A stretch of DNA of 64,000 bases from a virus: positions 1 through 64,000 of the IMG/VR virus record IMGVR_UViG_3300038558_000079; one strand, written 5' to 3'. Made by a program: the position numbers and the translations under genes. Positions 23,969 through 32,300 of this stretch are shown one piece after another. Every line of letters starts with the position of its first letter. The first letter of the stretch is position 1. The notes under the pieces are model-generated. The model was not told where the DNA came from. It did no database searches and was given only the letters and a program-made list of their open reading frames with translations.

Positions 23969-26716
23969 TTACACCGTTACTAGCCCTGTAGTAGTTAGCA
24001 TATCAGGAGTCCATTTGACAGCTTGTACTTCTATACTACCATCATTACCAGGATTAACCATGTTCACCTTGTAAGTTCTCTCTTGTGTAACATTTTTACC
24101 TATCGATATATAATCCCCACTTCTGTTTTCCGATGGTGGCAATATTGCCTGATTAGCGCCATATATATGTAGCTTAATAACTCCACTATAATCTACCGAG
24201 TATGCGCTGAGGCTATTTTCCAGATATCCATTTTCAAGATGCCAACAAGCGCAATTATATATCCCTGGGACTATACCGGTATCTGTTTCCGCACTTAGTA
24301 ATACTATATAAAAACCGCCAGCATTATAGGTAGACTCTAGTGCAAAACCTGAGCATTCCTTGTCAAACTCTGTAAATTGGTGTTGGACTAGAATTAGATC
24401 ACCCGGCTGTAGATAACAAGCTTGGATACCAGTCTTAAAACTTATTGCTCTATCCTGTAACAGCCTGGTTTTTAAATACACTTGTCCAACTCTGGCGGCT
24501 TGGTTAAAGTTGGTGACGCTATCTAATTGTAAGGTTTCCTCAACAATCTGAACAGAACCACTGTAGGCATCATCAGTCATGATTGTTACACTAGCAGGCT
24601 TAAAGAGTCCATCGCTACCATCAAGGTAGGTTACGACAACTGTATTGAGTTCTTGTCTCTCTGCAAATTCTTCAACAAAGTCATAAACATTAGAAGCGTT
24701 AAATAGTGCCACCGGACTACGTTGAACTTCTGGCAATAGTGCAAAGCTTCCATTAATTTTAGATGGGAATAGTAAACTTCCCAGTGACTCTCTAGTAGCC
24801 CATTGGAGCCATGGGATAGGTTTATCAATTACACCGTCCCAGAAGAAACTATTAGCTATACAAAAATACTTACTATCCACAATGGAGTTGTAGTCTACAT
24901 AGAAATCAGCGTCTATGAGACTGCCTAAGCCTCCTTCTGGATTAGTAAGGGTATCAAGGTAGATGTCAGGGAAATAGTTACTACACCCTTCGTACCAAGC
25001 TACCCAGCGATCGCCTCTAGTCCATGAGATAGCGGGGTTGGTGACAACGATGGAATTAGTGTAATCAATCCCGGTAATTGTAGCTTGAATTCTTCTATCG
25101 AGGTTTCTAATAATAATCCCATTGGTTAGAAGTCCTACACCTCTAATCTGATCTATCAAAAGGCTGGGGTGAGTTTGGGTACAACTACCACTCCATACCA
25201 AGACTTTCATCTTAGAATATCCTTGGGTAATGAGCCATTCACCTTGGGGTGTACCCTGTAGTTGGCTACTCGCTTTAGCAATTAATCCAGCACCCGAAAG
25301 TTTGGGATAACTTACCACCCGTGGTTGACCTAATGTAGCTGGATAGACAATCTCATTGATACTTGACACCTGTGCTGGAGCGCTTCCCTGTTGACCCCAT
25401 TGTTTTTTATTGCCGGGACTTAGTGCTTCGGAGAAATCTACCAATTGTCCTCCTTCAAAGACGATGGTATAGTTCCCAAAATATCTAGTTACCTGGTTTC
25501 CGCTATCATCTAAGTGATAACCACTGGCTCCAGTAGCTAGCGCCAGTCCCCAATCAACAGTCCGGAATTCTATTTTATATTTAGCGTAAGGTAGGTTGAT
25601 AATCTTTAGAACCCGTCTTAAGTTACTTTTTGAAGCCGATATAATGCAGAAACGACATACATTATTACCATCAATGTATAAATCCCATGCTCCAGCTTTT
25701 TTGACATCTTTGGGTGGTTTCTTCTCGCTTTTCTGTTCAGTAGCCCAGAACACACCAGTAATATGAATATCTAATTGGTTTACCTTTTTACTAGATGTGT
25801 AGATAAAATCCCATATCTCACTAATTGAGTCTCCACCGCCAACTGAGACAGTCGGGTTAGTAATTAGTAATCCTTTATCAAAATCCTTTGCTATTACCTT
25901 AAAGTCTTGGTTTCTAGCTCTATATCTGACCCCTGGTGAAAATAAATCTAACGTACCATCCGCATTAAGTAAGTCAATACTGCTACCCACCATCTTATGG
26001 ACTTGGGATTTGACATCGCTCCCCATACTTTGATTTGAGCTAGGGCTAACAGACTGTGAATAGTAATCAAAACCCGGCAATGGCAATTGTGTGATTAGTC
26101 CTGGTAATATGTATTGTTGAATCTCATCTGCATAAAAATTATCAATTGGTTGACCGTTTATTAGAGTTTTAGTTATATCCACATAACCAATCTCTCTATG
26201 CCCAAAAATAACCAGTTGGTATATCTTCTGAGTATTTTTACTAGTCTCCACATGCACATGTACGGGTGAGCCTTTGAACCTCACACCGCCATTAGGGTTG
26301 ATGTTCCGATTGCAGTAAATTAGTGGAATAGCACCACCAATAGAAGGGAGTGCTGACAACCCATCAAAACCATAAGTTTGTGTTTGACGTGACTCTTTTT
26401 GTGTCTCAGCTTTCTTACCGCCCCCAAATAATCTCCACCCTATAGATGCACCCATCAAAGCACCAACAATGCCACCAACACCAAGTAAGGGTGCTGCTAA
26501 GAAACCAATCGCTGCGAATGCTAGGACACCTAGAATTTTCCCGTTCTGGACATCGTAAAAAACCGCATCGGGATTATTGGCTAGCTCGATTGCCCACAGG
26601 TTCCTTTGATGAAAGTGATATTCCGCGATCGCCCTCAAATCGGAATTACTTAGTATTACCCCGTGTTCGTCTTTCAGGTGTTGTATGAAGGCATCATTCG
26701 ACATTGCTGTACTCAC
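23969..26716 (-). CDS. Tail-tip J-like protein
   Basis: 915 residues. N-terminal helical segment, two Gly/Ala-rich hydrophobic spans (about 62-98: ILGVLAFAAIGFLAAPLLGVG, IVGALMGASIGWRLFGGG), then YGFDGLSALPSIGGAIPLIYCNRNI, the region that in lambda gpJ-type proteins reads as a short beta segment asking for a published surface. Later: VVTYLDGSDGLFKPASVTIM and QDRAISFKTGIQACYLQPGDLILVQH, typical of gpJ hub domains. It forms the tail tip and takes part in host recognition. It overlaps the gpGT-like gene by 23 bp. In lambda J is the last tail gene; here it precedes the terminase genes. Confidence 0.65.
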   Translation of the reverse strand: MSTAMSNDAFIQHLKDEHGVILSNSDLRAIAEYHFHQRNLWAIELANNPDAVFYDVQNGKILGVLAFAAIGFLAAPLLGVGGIVGALMGASIGWRLFGGGKKAETQKESRQTQTYGFDGLSALPSIGGAIPLIYCNRNINPNGGVRFKGSPVHVHVETSKNTQKIYQLVIFGHREIGYVDITKTLINGQPIDNFYADEIQQYILPGLITQLPLPGFDYYSQSVSPSSNQSMGSDVKSQVHKMVGSSIDLLNADGTLDLFSPGVRYRARNQDFKVIAKDFDKGLLITNPTVSVGGGDSISEIWDFIYTSSKKVNQLDIHITGVFWATEQKSEKKPPKDVKKAGAWDLYIDGNNVCRFCIISASKSNLRRVLKIINLPYAKYKIEFRTVDWGLALATGASGYHLDDSGNQVTRYFGNYTIVFEGGQLVDFSEALSPGNKKQWGQQGSAPAQVSSINEIVYPATLGQPRVVSYPKLSGAGLIAKASSQLQGTPQGEWLITQGYSKMKVLVWSGSCTQTHPSLLIDQIRGVGLLTNGIIIRNLDRRIQATITGIDYTNSIVVTNPAISWTRGDRWVAWYEGCSNYFPDIYLDTLTNPEGGLGSLIDADFYVDYNSIVDSKYFCIANSFFWDGVIDKPIPWLQWATRESLGSLLFPSKINGSFALLPEVQRSPVALFNASNVYDFVEEFAERQELNTVVVTYLDGSDGLFKPASVTIMTDDAYSGSVQIVEETLQLDSVTNFNQAARVGQVYLKTRLLQDRAISFKTGIQACYLQPGDLILVQHQFTEFDKECSGFALESTYNAGGFYIVLLSAETDTGIVPGIYNCACWHLENGYLENSLSAYSVDYSGVIKLHIYGANQAILPPSENRSGDYISIGKNVTQERTYKVNMVNPGNDGSIEVQAVKWTPDMLTTTGLVTV

Positions 26717-27574
26717 CTTTTATCTTTAAATAATCATCTGCTGATGGTATTCCCATAATATTAACAAAAGGGTTTACTGTACTTGAATTACTTCTGGGAG
26801 TAACAAGCGTATATCCAGCACGTTCTCTCAAGTCAGATATGTACTCCTGAGAATCTTTGCTACTACCGCCAAATGCTAATCCCACACACTGGTAAGTGTT
26901 AAGTGTATCCCTAGCTTTTTGGCGGTAGTAGAATTGTCTGTATTGCTCAAATTCCCAGTGCTTTAAACCCAACGCTTCGGTACGACTTAAACCGTAATAA
27001 GCAGTGAATAGTGGTAAATCCTCTATTATCCCTCTGATATAAGCTTCTGCTCTGTCTCTGTAGCTACTGTTGTCTCCTTTCCCACATCATCACTTTTGGT
27101 ATTTTCGGAGTTCTCTTCTAAAGCTTTATTCATTTGCTCTCTGATGCTATTAATAATTAGTGCCAGTGGAACATCCTTATTGAGGTTTTTTTTGCTTAGT
27201 TCACTCTTAATAAAAGTCAGGAAAGTGCCCGCTTTGCTTTGTGTTAATGCTTCGATATACGCAGCGTTAAGTGGTAGCATTGCTTTTACAGCTTCACCCA
27301 TTTTTTGAGTAATGTTGTTGATTTCAACCTGCTCATTAACAGAGATTTCATTAGAGACACTTAAATCATTAAGCTTCTTAACTAACAGTTGATATTGTTG
27401 ACCGAGTACCATCAATTCTACCTGACTGCTGACATACCGTAAATTATGCGCTTCGGTAATGTGGTCTGGTTTCCAACACTGAAATTCTACTTCTCCAATC
27501 CGAAAGATAAAGAAGGGTTTAACTTCATCTAGAATCTCAGCTAGTAAATCTTTGATTGGTGCTAAAGTGGTCAT
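26694..27574 (-). CDS. gpGT-like tail assembly chaperone made by -1 frameshift
   Basis: Translation begins at ATG 27574, shifts -1 at GGGAAAG (27083-27077), and continues in the second frame to the stop at 26694, giving about 293 residues: 166 from the first frame and 127 from the second. The second frame has no good start of its own (its nominal ATG lies inside GLSRTEALG), but reads without stop from just after the slip site (GDNSSYRDRAEAYIRGIIEDLPLFTA in outline). In lambda, gpGT loads tail tube subunits onto the tape measure. Confidence 0.75.
27026..27574 (-). CDS. gpG-like tail assembly chaperone
   Basis: 182 residues from ATG 27574 (eight bases after GGAG; the upstream ATG 27580 is only two bases from it, and the longer frame from 27673 would overlap the tail-tube gene). 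Starts MTTLAPIKDLLAEILDEV. Helical, acidic tail (SENTKSDDVGKETTVATETEQ). Made in excess over the frameshift product, as in lambda. Located between tail tube and J-like genes. Confidence 0.75.
   Translation of the reverse strand: MTTLAPIKDLLAEILDEVKPFFIFRIGEVEFQCWKPDHITEAHNLRYVSSQVELMVLGQQYQLLVKKLNDLSVSNEISVNEQVEINNITQKMGEAVKAMLPLNAAYIEALTQSKAGTFLTFIKSELSKKNLNKDVPLALIINSIREQMNKALEENSENTKSDDVGKETTVATETEQKLISEG
27077..27083 (-). promoter_or_regulatory. Programmed -1 frameshift site GGGAAAG
   Basis: Heptamer G GGA AAG in the zero frame (GTG GGA AAG), identical to the slippery site used by lambda G-T. The -1 frame is open from here to 26694; it is closed by a TGA just upstream, so the slip must occur here or later. 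Confidence 0.75.
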
Positions 27575-27590
27575 CTTCATGTCTCCATAA

Positions 27591-27620
27591 TAAAAAGTAG
27601 GTGCATGTATTACACCTACT
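27591..27620 (-). terminator. Terminator behind the tail-tube gene
   Basis: Minus-strand stem AGTAGGTG / CACCTACT (27620-27596), 9-base loop, followed by TTTTTA. Probably partial, lowering transcription of chaperones and later genes relative to the tail tube. Confidence 0.7.
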
Positions 27621-27647
27621 CCTATTATGCCATAAATTATGTAAAAA

Positions 27648-28178
27648 TTATCCGTTAGCTGTAATATCACCACGGATAACCTTAATTCCTGTCACCGGAT
27701 CTGGATAGGCAACAATAGTTGTCTTGTATTCCATTTGGTCTGTTTTGCTCATTGTAAGGGTAGCCATGGTTTCAATTCCAGCATTCAGAAATGTAAACCA
27801 GTTATCCCTGTTAGTCGTTGGAATTCCACCTTCGTATAGTTTGAGTAGTACTTGGAATTTTGGCACTCTTAATCCGGTCAAGTCCCCGTATTCAATCTTA
27901 CGTTTCAAGGGATCAATTGTATCCACTACATACCGCATGGGATTTGTGGCACGTCTGAAAAACTCTATGTCCATTTCAGCGATAGAGATTTCTAATTTTG
28001 CGTTAAACCCGGTAAAATATTTGTCGGCGGGTGCATCCGATGCCTGAGTTTTTAACTCCCCTACCATATCCTCCATGGTCAGAGTACCTGCATTTAGCTG
28101 ATCTTTGCTACCAATCACAAATTCGGCGGGTGTGCCTGGTGAGAGTATTACTTGTACGGGTGCTGCTTCTAAAGCCAT
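27648..28178 (-). CDS. Major tail tube protein
   Basis: 176 residues. Beta-rich, with AKLEISIAEMDIEFFRRATNP, RVPKFQVLLKLYEGG, ETMATLTMSKTDQMEYKTTIVAYPDP. Size, beta content and position just before the G/GT chaperones point to a gpV-like tube subunit. A terminator follows. Confidence 0.65.
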   Translation of the reverse strand: MALEAAPVQVILSPGTPAEFVIGSKDQLNAGTLTMEDMVGELKTQASDAPADKYFTGFNAKLEISIAEMDIEFFRRATNPMRYVVDTIDPLKRKIEYGDLTGLRVPKFQVLLKLYEGGIPTTNRDNWFTFLNAGIETMATLTMSKTDQMEYKTTIVAYPDPVTGIKVIRGDITANG

Positions 28179-28188
28179 TTTTTTGTAC

Positions 28189-28614
28189 CTAATAAAGTGC
28201 TAACTTAAATTGATAGAGAACCGAGGCATAGTAGAGTTCAATTGACTTCTCTAAAGTAGGCTCTATAACCCCTTCAGCTTTGATCGCTTGAATTTTTTGA
28301 CCTTCCATAAAGAAGGAATTAGAGTTATTCCAACCCTCCCAAATATCTATGAGTATTTCCTGTATCTGTCTAACAATCACCCGTTTGTGTGAATACCCAG
28401 TAAACCTAAATAAGGGGTTACTAACCTTGGTTGTAATGTAGCGTCCTATGTCAGGGTTCCCTACACTACTTATGACTACTAACCCCTTACTTAAACTCAC
28501 TTCAGTTTTAACATTAGGGTGACTATCCTTAATTTCACAAATAGATACTAAAGAGTTTTGGCTATTTAGAAAATCCCAAATCTTTTTCTCTAGCAGTGAA
28601 GTTTTTGGATACAT
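28189..28614 (-). CDS. Tail terminator-like protein
   Basis: 141 residues. VISSVGNPDIGRYITTKVSNPLFRFTGYSHKRVIVRQIQEILIDIWEGW resembles gpU/DUF3168-type tail terminators: a small alpha/beta protein with a helix that packs around the tube. Position between the gp10-like gene and tail tube agrees. Confidence 0.5.
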   Translation of the reverse strand: MYPKTSLLEKKIWDFLNSQNSLVSICEIKDSHPNVKTEVSLSKGLVVISSVGNPDIGRYITTKVSNPLFRFTGYSHKRVIVRQIQEILIDIWEGWNNSNSFFMEGQKIQAIKAEGVIEPTLEKSIELYYASVLYQFKLALY

Positions 28615-28615
28615 G

Positions 28616-28954
28616 TTAAGTCAGGTTATCAGTTATTACTTGTCCAATTGTCCCTAAGTTTTCGGTAATATACCCAGTGCGAACCTCTACAAAAATTGCA
28701 TAATCAACATCTCGATTTATGCCTACTTCGCGTAATTCACCGGGTAAATTCACGCCACCCGCTCTGATTGTGCAAGCTATTGATGTAGGGTGAATTTCCA
28801 AGTTAACGGCGCGGGTGCTGGTGAAAAGTCGTTTGGTGTCAATTGGGGTATAGTTTTGCAATTCCTCAGCACCAGCCTGACAACCTACTAACAACTTCTC
28901 AGCTAGTAGATTCTTAAATTCCTCAACACCCTTACCGTCTACTGTGTAGTTCAT
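28616..28954 (-). CDS. HK97 gp10-like tail completion protein
   Basis: 112 residues. Hallmarks: GAEELQNYTPIDTKRLFTSTRAV and DVDYAIFVEVRTGYI, close to the HK97 gp10 family pattern (A..yaPvdTG.L..S...; YA.yVE.GT). These proteins complete the tail or join head and tail. Confidence 0.65.
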   Translation of the reverse strand: MNYTVDGKGVEEFKNLLAEKLLVGCQAGAEELQNYTPIDTKRLFTSTRAVNLEIHPTSIACTIRAGGVNLPGELREVGINRDVDYAIFVEVRTGYITENLGTIGQVITDNLT

Positions 28955-28960
28955 CTTATC

Positions 28961-29308
28961 TTACGGCTCAATAACCATTGCCTTAAGGTTGGCAATATCA
29001 GTACCAGCAGCGGTGAAAGACACCTGACTACCTGAATTAAATGCGGTACGCGCCAAACGTCCAACTGACTTAACAGCGCCTGCACCATTGATTGCCACTA
29101 CTTGGTCTGCGATCGCTAATCCAGCTACCGTGGTAGGCGTGACTAGAGTAATAGCATTATCTGTAGCAACTGTGGTTGTTGCTGCATTGGTTAGCAATAA
29201 TACGGTGTTACCAGTATTATCAAAAGTGTAAGTAGTAGCAGTTGCTAGGGTAGTCCATGTAGCGGTCGTTCCTAGTTGTGACGGATTAAATGCAGTAAGT
29301 GCGGGCAT
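28961..29308 (-). CDS. Small beta-rich virion protein
   Basis: 115 residues, Thr/Ala-rich (TTATWTTLATATTYTFDNTGNTVLLLTNAA). The pattern fits a small decoration protein or beta-sandwich. No conserved family recognised. Lies between connector genes. Confidence 0.5.
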   Translation of the reverse strand: MPALTAFNPSQLGTTATWTTLATATTYTFDNTGNTVLLLTNAATTTVATDNAITLVTPTTVAGLAIADQVVAINGAGAVKSVGRLARTAFNSGSQVSFTAAGTDIANLKAMVIEP

Positions 29309-29321
29309 TGTGTTTTTCCTA

Positions 29322-29711
29322 TTATGTGAATGGAACGTTTTTACTTGTGTCTATGTAGACGTAGTAACGGTTAGTAAGCTTGCGTTCTACGCTAACTATT
29401 ACCCCTCTAAGGTTTTGATTAAGCCACTCAACGATGGCATAATTACCTAACGGTATTTTGTCAGCATCTGTATCTCCAGTAATGGTAACGCGCCAAATTT
29501 GCGCCGAATCTATTCCAAAATCTTCTCTAGAAGCGTACCCTTTCACAGCGGGTTTTACACTTACACAATTGGTGTTTAGTAATAGGACTTTTTCAAGAGG
29601 TAAATCATCATAAGGATTAGGGTTACTTGATACCAGTTGGTAAATCTTAAGTGTCCCTATTGCACTCTCACCATAACTACTTCTGAAAATGTCTATTACA
29701 TTAATGTGCAA
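29322..29711 (-). CDS. Head-tail stopper candidate
   Basis: 129 residues, beta-rich, with IDSAQIWRVTITGDTDADKIPLGNYAIVEWLNQNLRGVIVSVERKL. Size and position between the DUF4054-like connector and the gp10-like gene suggest a head-tail stopper. Overlaps the upstream gene by 16 bp. Confidence 0.45.
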   Translation of the reverse strand: MHINVIDIFRSSYGESAIGTLKIYQLVSSNPNPYDDLPLEKVLLLNTNCVSVKPAVKGYASREDFGIDSAQIWRVTITGDTDADKIPLGNYAIVEWLNQNLRGVIVSVERKLTNRYYVYIDTSKNVPFT

Positions 29712-30058
29712 GTGATAAATCCCCCTACAACGCTAGCCTTAAGTTGAGTAAGTTCTCTACCGTAACTAGATAACTCCCAAGAATCTTTCGGGGTTCCTAC
29801 AACAGAACCTATCTCTATGTCACCATCAATCTTGAGCTTATTAATAATGCCAGTGACAGTAGTACCTTGAGTAGCTGTTGATAGATTATGAGCAGTTAAG
29901 AGGTATCTAGCTTGTAGTGTAAATTCATCCCAAAGACTCTCCTGAATTAAAGCTTTAGAGTTAGCAAGAGTGAATACCACTTTCTCAAGTTTTACAGACT
30001 CAAATTCAGGATATACATTCAAGAACCCAATTACTTCTAGAACATCTTCAGCATCCAT
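29696..30058 (-). CDS. Head-tail connector, DUF4054-like
   Basis: 120 residues from ATG 30058. The longer frame (30088) overlaps the upstream gene, and GAGGG is suitably placed before 30058. YPEFESVKLEKVVFTLANSKALIQESLWDEFTLQARYLLTAHNLS matches the connector pattern of DUF4054 (FPxF...; LLTAHxL). Connectors extend the portal. Confidence 0.65.
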   Translation of the reverse strand: MDAEDVLEVIGFLNVYPEFESVKLEKVVFTLANSKALIQESLWDEFTLQARYLLTAHNLSTATQGTTVTGIINKLKIDGDIEIGSVVGTPKDSWELSSYGRELTQLKASVVGGFITCTLM

Positions 30059-30059
30059 C

Positions 30060-30554
30060 TTAAGCAGCCCTCTTGAGGAGTTCAGCATTTATTGCTGCTT
30101 TCTTTTTATTGGCGGCATCAATAATTGCGTTGCGAGTTTCACCTTTTACCCATACCTCTAAAGAGTCAATATCTTCAGTCTTCCTTACCAGGTCAAGAGC
30201 AACTGTATCCTTAAAGTGTCTATATCCCGGTGAAGATGAGTCTGGTGAATCGCTGGGTACTATTTCAATAGCTCCAATCTTCACTCTGTAGGCTACCATC
30301 GGATCTGAAAGTGCGATTTTCCAAGTATCCGCTGACACTTGAAGATTACAACCCGGTCTTAGGGTGAAACCAGGCTGAAAGTCAGCAGGTAATCCCTTTT
30401 CCTTAGTAACAGGTGGTCGTTGCCAACTGAAAGGGTAAACGTTACCATTCTTGCTAGGATTCATTATCGACTCATAAGAGTCTGTCGGTTGAGATTCCTT
30501 TTGAGGTAAATAAACTAGAGCTACCCAAGCGCTCATTGTGGCAGTTTCTGACAT
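30060..30554 (-). CDS. Hypothetical virion-operon protein
   Basis: 164 residues. Beta-rich with a helical, Ala/Lys-rich end (IIDAANKKKAAINAELLKRAA). Not recognised. Sandwiched between major capsid and connector genes. Confidence 0.6.
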   Translation of the reverse strand: MSETATMSAWVALVYLPQKESQPTDSYESIMNPSKNGNVYPFSWQRPPVTKEKGLPADFQPGFTLRPGCNLQVSADTWKIALSDPMVAYRVKIGAIEIVPSDSPDSSSPGYRHFKDTVALDLVRKTEDIDSLEVWVKGETRNAIIDAANKKKAAINAELLKRAA

Positions 30555-30555
30555 A

Positions 30556-31467
30556 TTAAATATTCTCTACAATCATAGAGTTTAGAGGTTTTAAGCAATG
30601 TACACCACCAAAACGACCTACGGTGTGAACGATTATTTCAAGGTTCACAGTTTGGGGGGGCAAGATTGTGTAGGGTTTGGCGATCGCTACATAGAATTCC
30701 TCCGGATCATCAGGTAGGATTAACATAACGTCAGTACCGTTAGTCCCCTTCCCTTTCAGGTTATTATCGCCAATAATCGATTCGATGTATCCTAATTCTC
30801 GTTGATTCTCTAGGAACATCTGCCCTATGGTTTTATCACCATAAGGGCGTGGGTTGAACAGGTAGTTATATTTGTCAGTTGGTAATACTAATTTCTTGGG
30901 TTGGGCAACTTCATTGCTTGCCAAAAAACTCACATGGTCATTTAGCATCCCGATAATTTGATCGGGTGTAAAATTCCCATTAATTTGTACCGAGCTAGAT
31001 CTACGCTGGATTGGGGTATTAAAGATTCCTGGTAATCCCGCCGCTTCATCCCCGTTGTACCCCGTAAAGTTAATATATTTGTCATAAGCAGTACGTGTTG
31101 CCTCTAACCCCTCAGACTCTAGGGCACGATTAGTAGCGCGTGCTTTATTAACCTCTTCCCAACTCCACCCACAGAAGCTACCATGAGTTTTAATTTTGTA
31201 TTGTGCTGTGCGTGTTACAGTCCCTACACGATTGCCACCCTTAGCATAATCTGAGATTATGCAATTGATGCCAATGCTATCAAATTCCCTTACCTCATAT
31301 ACGTCTGCCCATTCGCCGTCAGGTATGATTACTAAGGGTAGAATTTGACCATTGGCTAGTTTCAATGGCGGATTTTTACGACGGTAGATTTTTGAACTTT
31401 TCGCTAGTAAGTCCTTTTCGGCAAACAATAAAGTCTCTGCATCAAAATGCGAAGTAGGCGATGTCAT
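30556..31467 (-). CDS. Major capsid protein, DUF2184-like (HK97 fold)
   Basis: 303 residues. Features: N-terminal helix, NPPLKLANGQILPLVIIPDGEWADVYEV, TRTAQYKIKTHGSFCGWSWEEVNKA (E-loop region), LVLPTDKYNYLFN, and C-terminal VNLEIIVHTVGRFGGVHCLKP. It matches the DUF2184 capsid family. Located after protease/scaffold and cement genes, as expected. Confidence 0.75.
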   Translation of the reverse strand: MTSPTSHFDAETLLFAEKDLLAKSSKIYRRKNPPLKLANGQILPLVIIPDGEWADVYEVREFDSIGINCIISDYAKGGNRVGTVTRTAQYKIKTHGSFCGWSWEEVNKARATNRALESEGLEATRTAYDKYINFTGYNGDEAAGLPGIFNTPIQRRSSSVQINGNFTPDQIIGMLNDHVSFLASNEVAQPKKLVLPTDKYNYLFNPRPYGDKTIGQMFLENQRELGYIESIIGDNNLKGKGTNGTDVMLILPDDPEEFYVAIAKPYTILPPQTVNLEIIVHTVGRFGGVHCLKPLNSMIVENI

Positions 31468-31480
31468 CTTATTATTATCC

Positions 31481-32299
31481 TTACATATTTACTTTGAGAA
31501 TTGCTAAGTCACCAACACTACCAGAATTTTCAAACTTAGCACCGGGAAGTACGGCGTAACCTGTCCCTGTGGCATTCCTGACAGTCCCGGCTGTGCTGTC
31601 ATTGTTGTAACTGTAATAGACAGTATCAGTAGGTTTAAAAGCTGTTGTTGGTTTCACCCAAATACGACCATTACAAACTGTGTTGATAGCTTCATTGGGT
31701 AACACACCATCAACGCCGTCTTGGGATTCATGTGCATTAGTTCTAACACTGATACCCCGCGCTACATCAGTAGCCGCAGTAGGTAATTTCCCAGTACGCG
31801 CCGAATTTGAGGTTCCGGTAGCTATCACTAATCCAAATGGGAGAATCCCCGGACTAGCAGCGGCTGTGGTTGTTGCGATACTACTAGCACCACCAGAGAC
31901 TGTTATGTTATATGAGTAAGCCGCGCCGGGTTTTCGTGAAGTCAGCACAACCGTTGTAGCCGTTGTGGTGACTGAGAAAGTGCCATAAATGACACCATTA
32001 GCTATTAATGCCGCGCCAAGTTTAGTGGCAATATCAGCGATAGTATCGTCACCATCGCTTGTGATACCTGCGATTACATCGATGTCATTATAGTTACCCT
32101 GAATTCTCACAGAATACGGTGTATTTAATGCAGCCGTACCGATAGTAATTGTGTTTACTTGTGCCGTAGAACCGCCTTCATTTACTAGTGAAGGTGTCAC
32201 AAAGTCATGTGGTGGAGCATCAACCAACATTCCCTCTAACGCATTAGGGCTATAAAGAGAGGTAGGTGTACTGAAACCTTGGGCATAAAAGTTTGGCAT
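31481..32299 (-). CDS. Capsid cement/decoration protein
   Basis: 272 residues. The ends match structural cement proteins (ARGISVRTN..., NTVCNGRIWVKPTTAFKPTDTVYY, LPGAKFENSGSVGDLAILKVNM), while a Thr/Ala-rich beta domain (about 40-150) is inserted. It stabilises the capsid surface. Lies between protease and capsid genes. Confidence 0.6.
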   Translation of the reverse strand: MPNFYAQGFSTPTSLYSPNALEGMLVDAPPHDFVTPSLVNEGGSTAQVNTITIGTAALNTPYSVRIQGNYNDIDVIAGITSDGDDTIADIATKLGAALIANGVIYGTFSVTTTATTVVLTSRKPGAAYSYNITVSGGASSIATTTAAASPGILPFGLVIATGTSNSARTGKLPTAATDVARGISVRTNAHESQDGVDGVLPNEAINTVCNGRIWVKPTTAFKPTDTVYYSYNNDSTAGTVRNATGTGYAVLPGAKFENSGSVGDLAILKVNM

Positions 32300-32300
32300 T

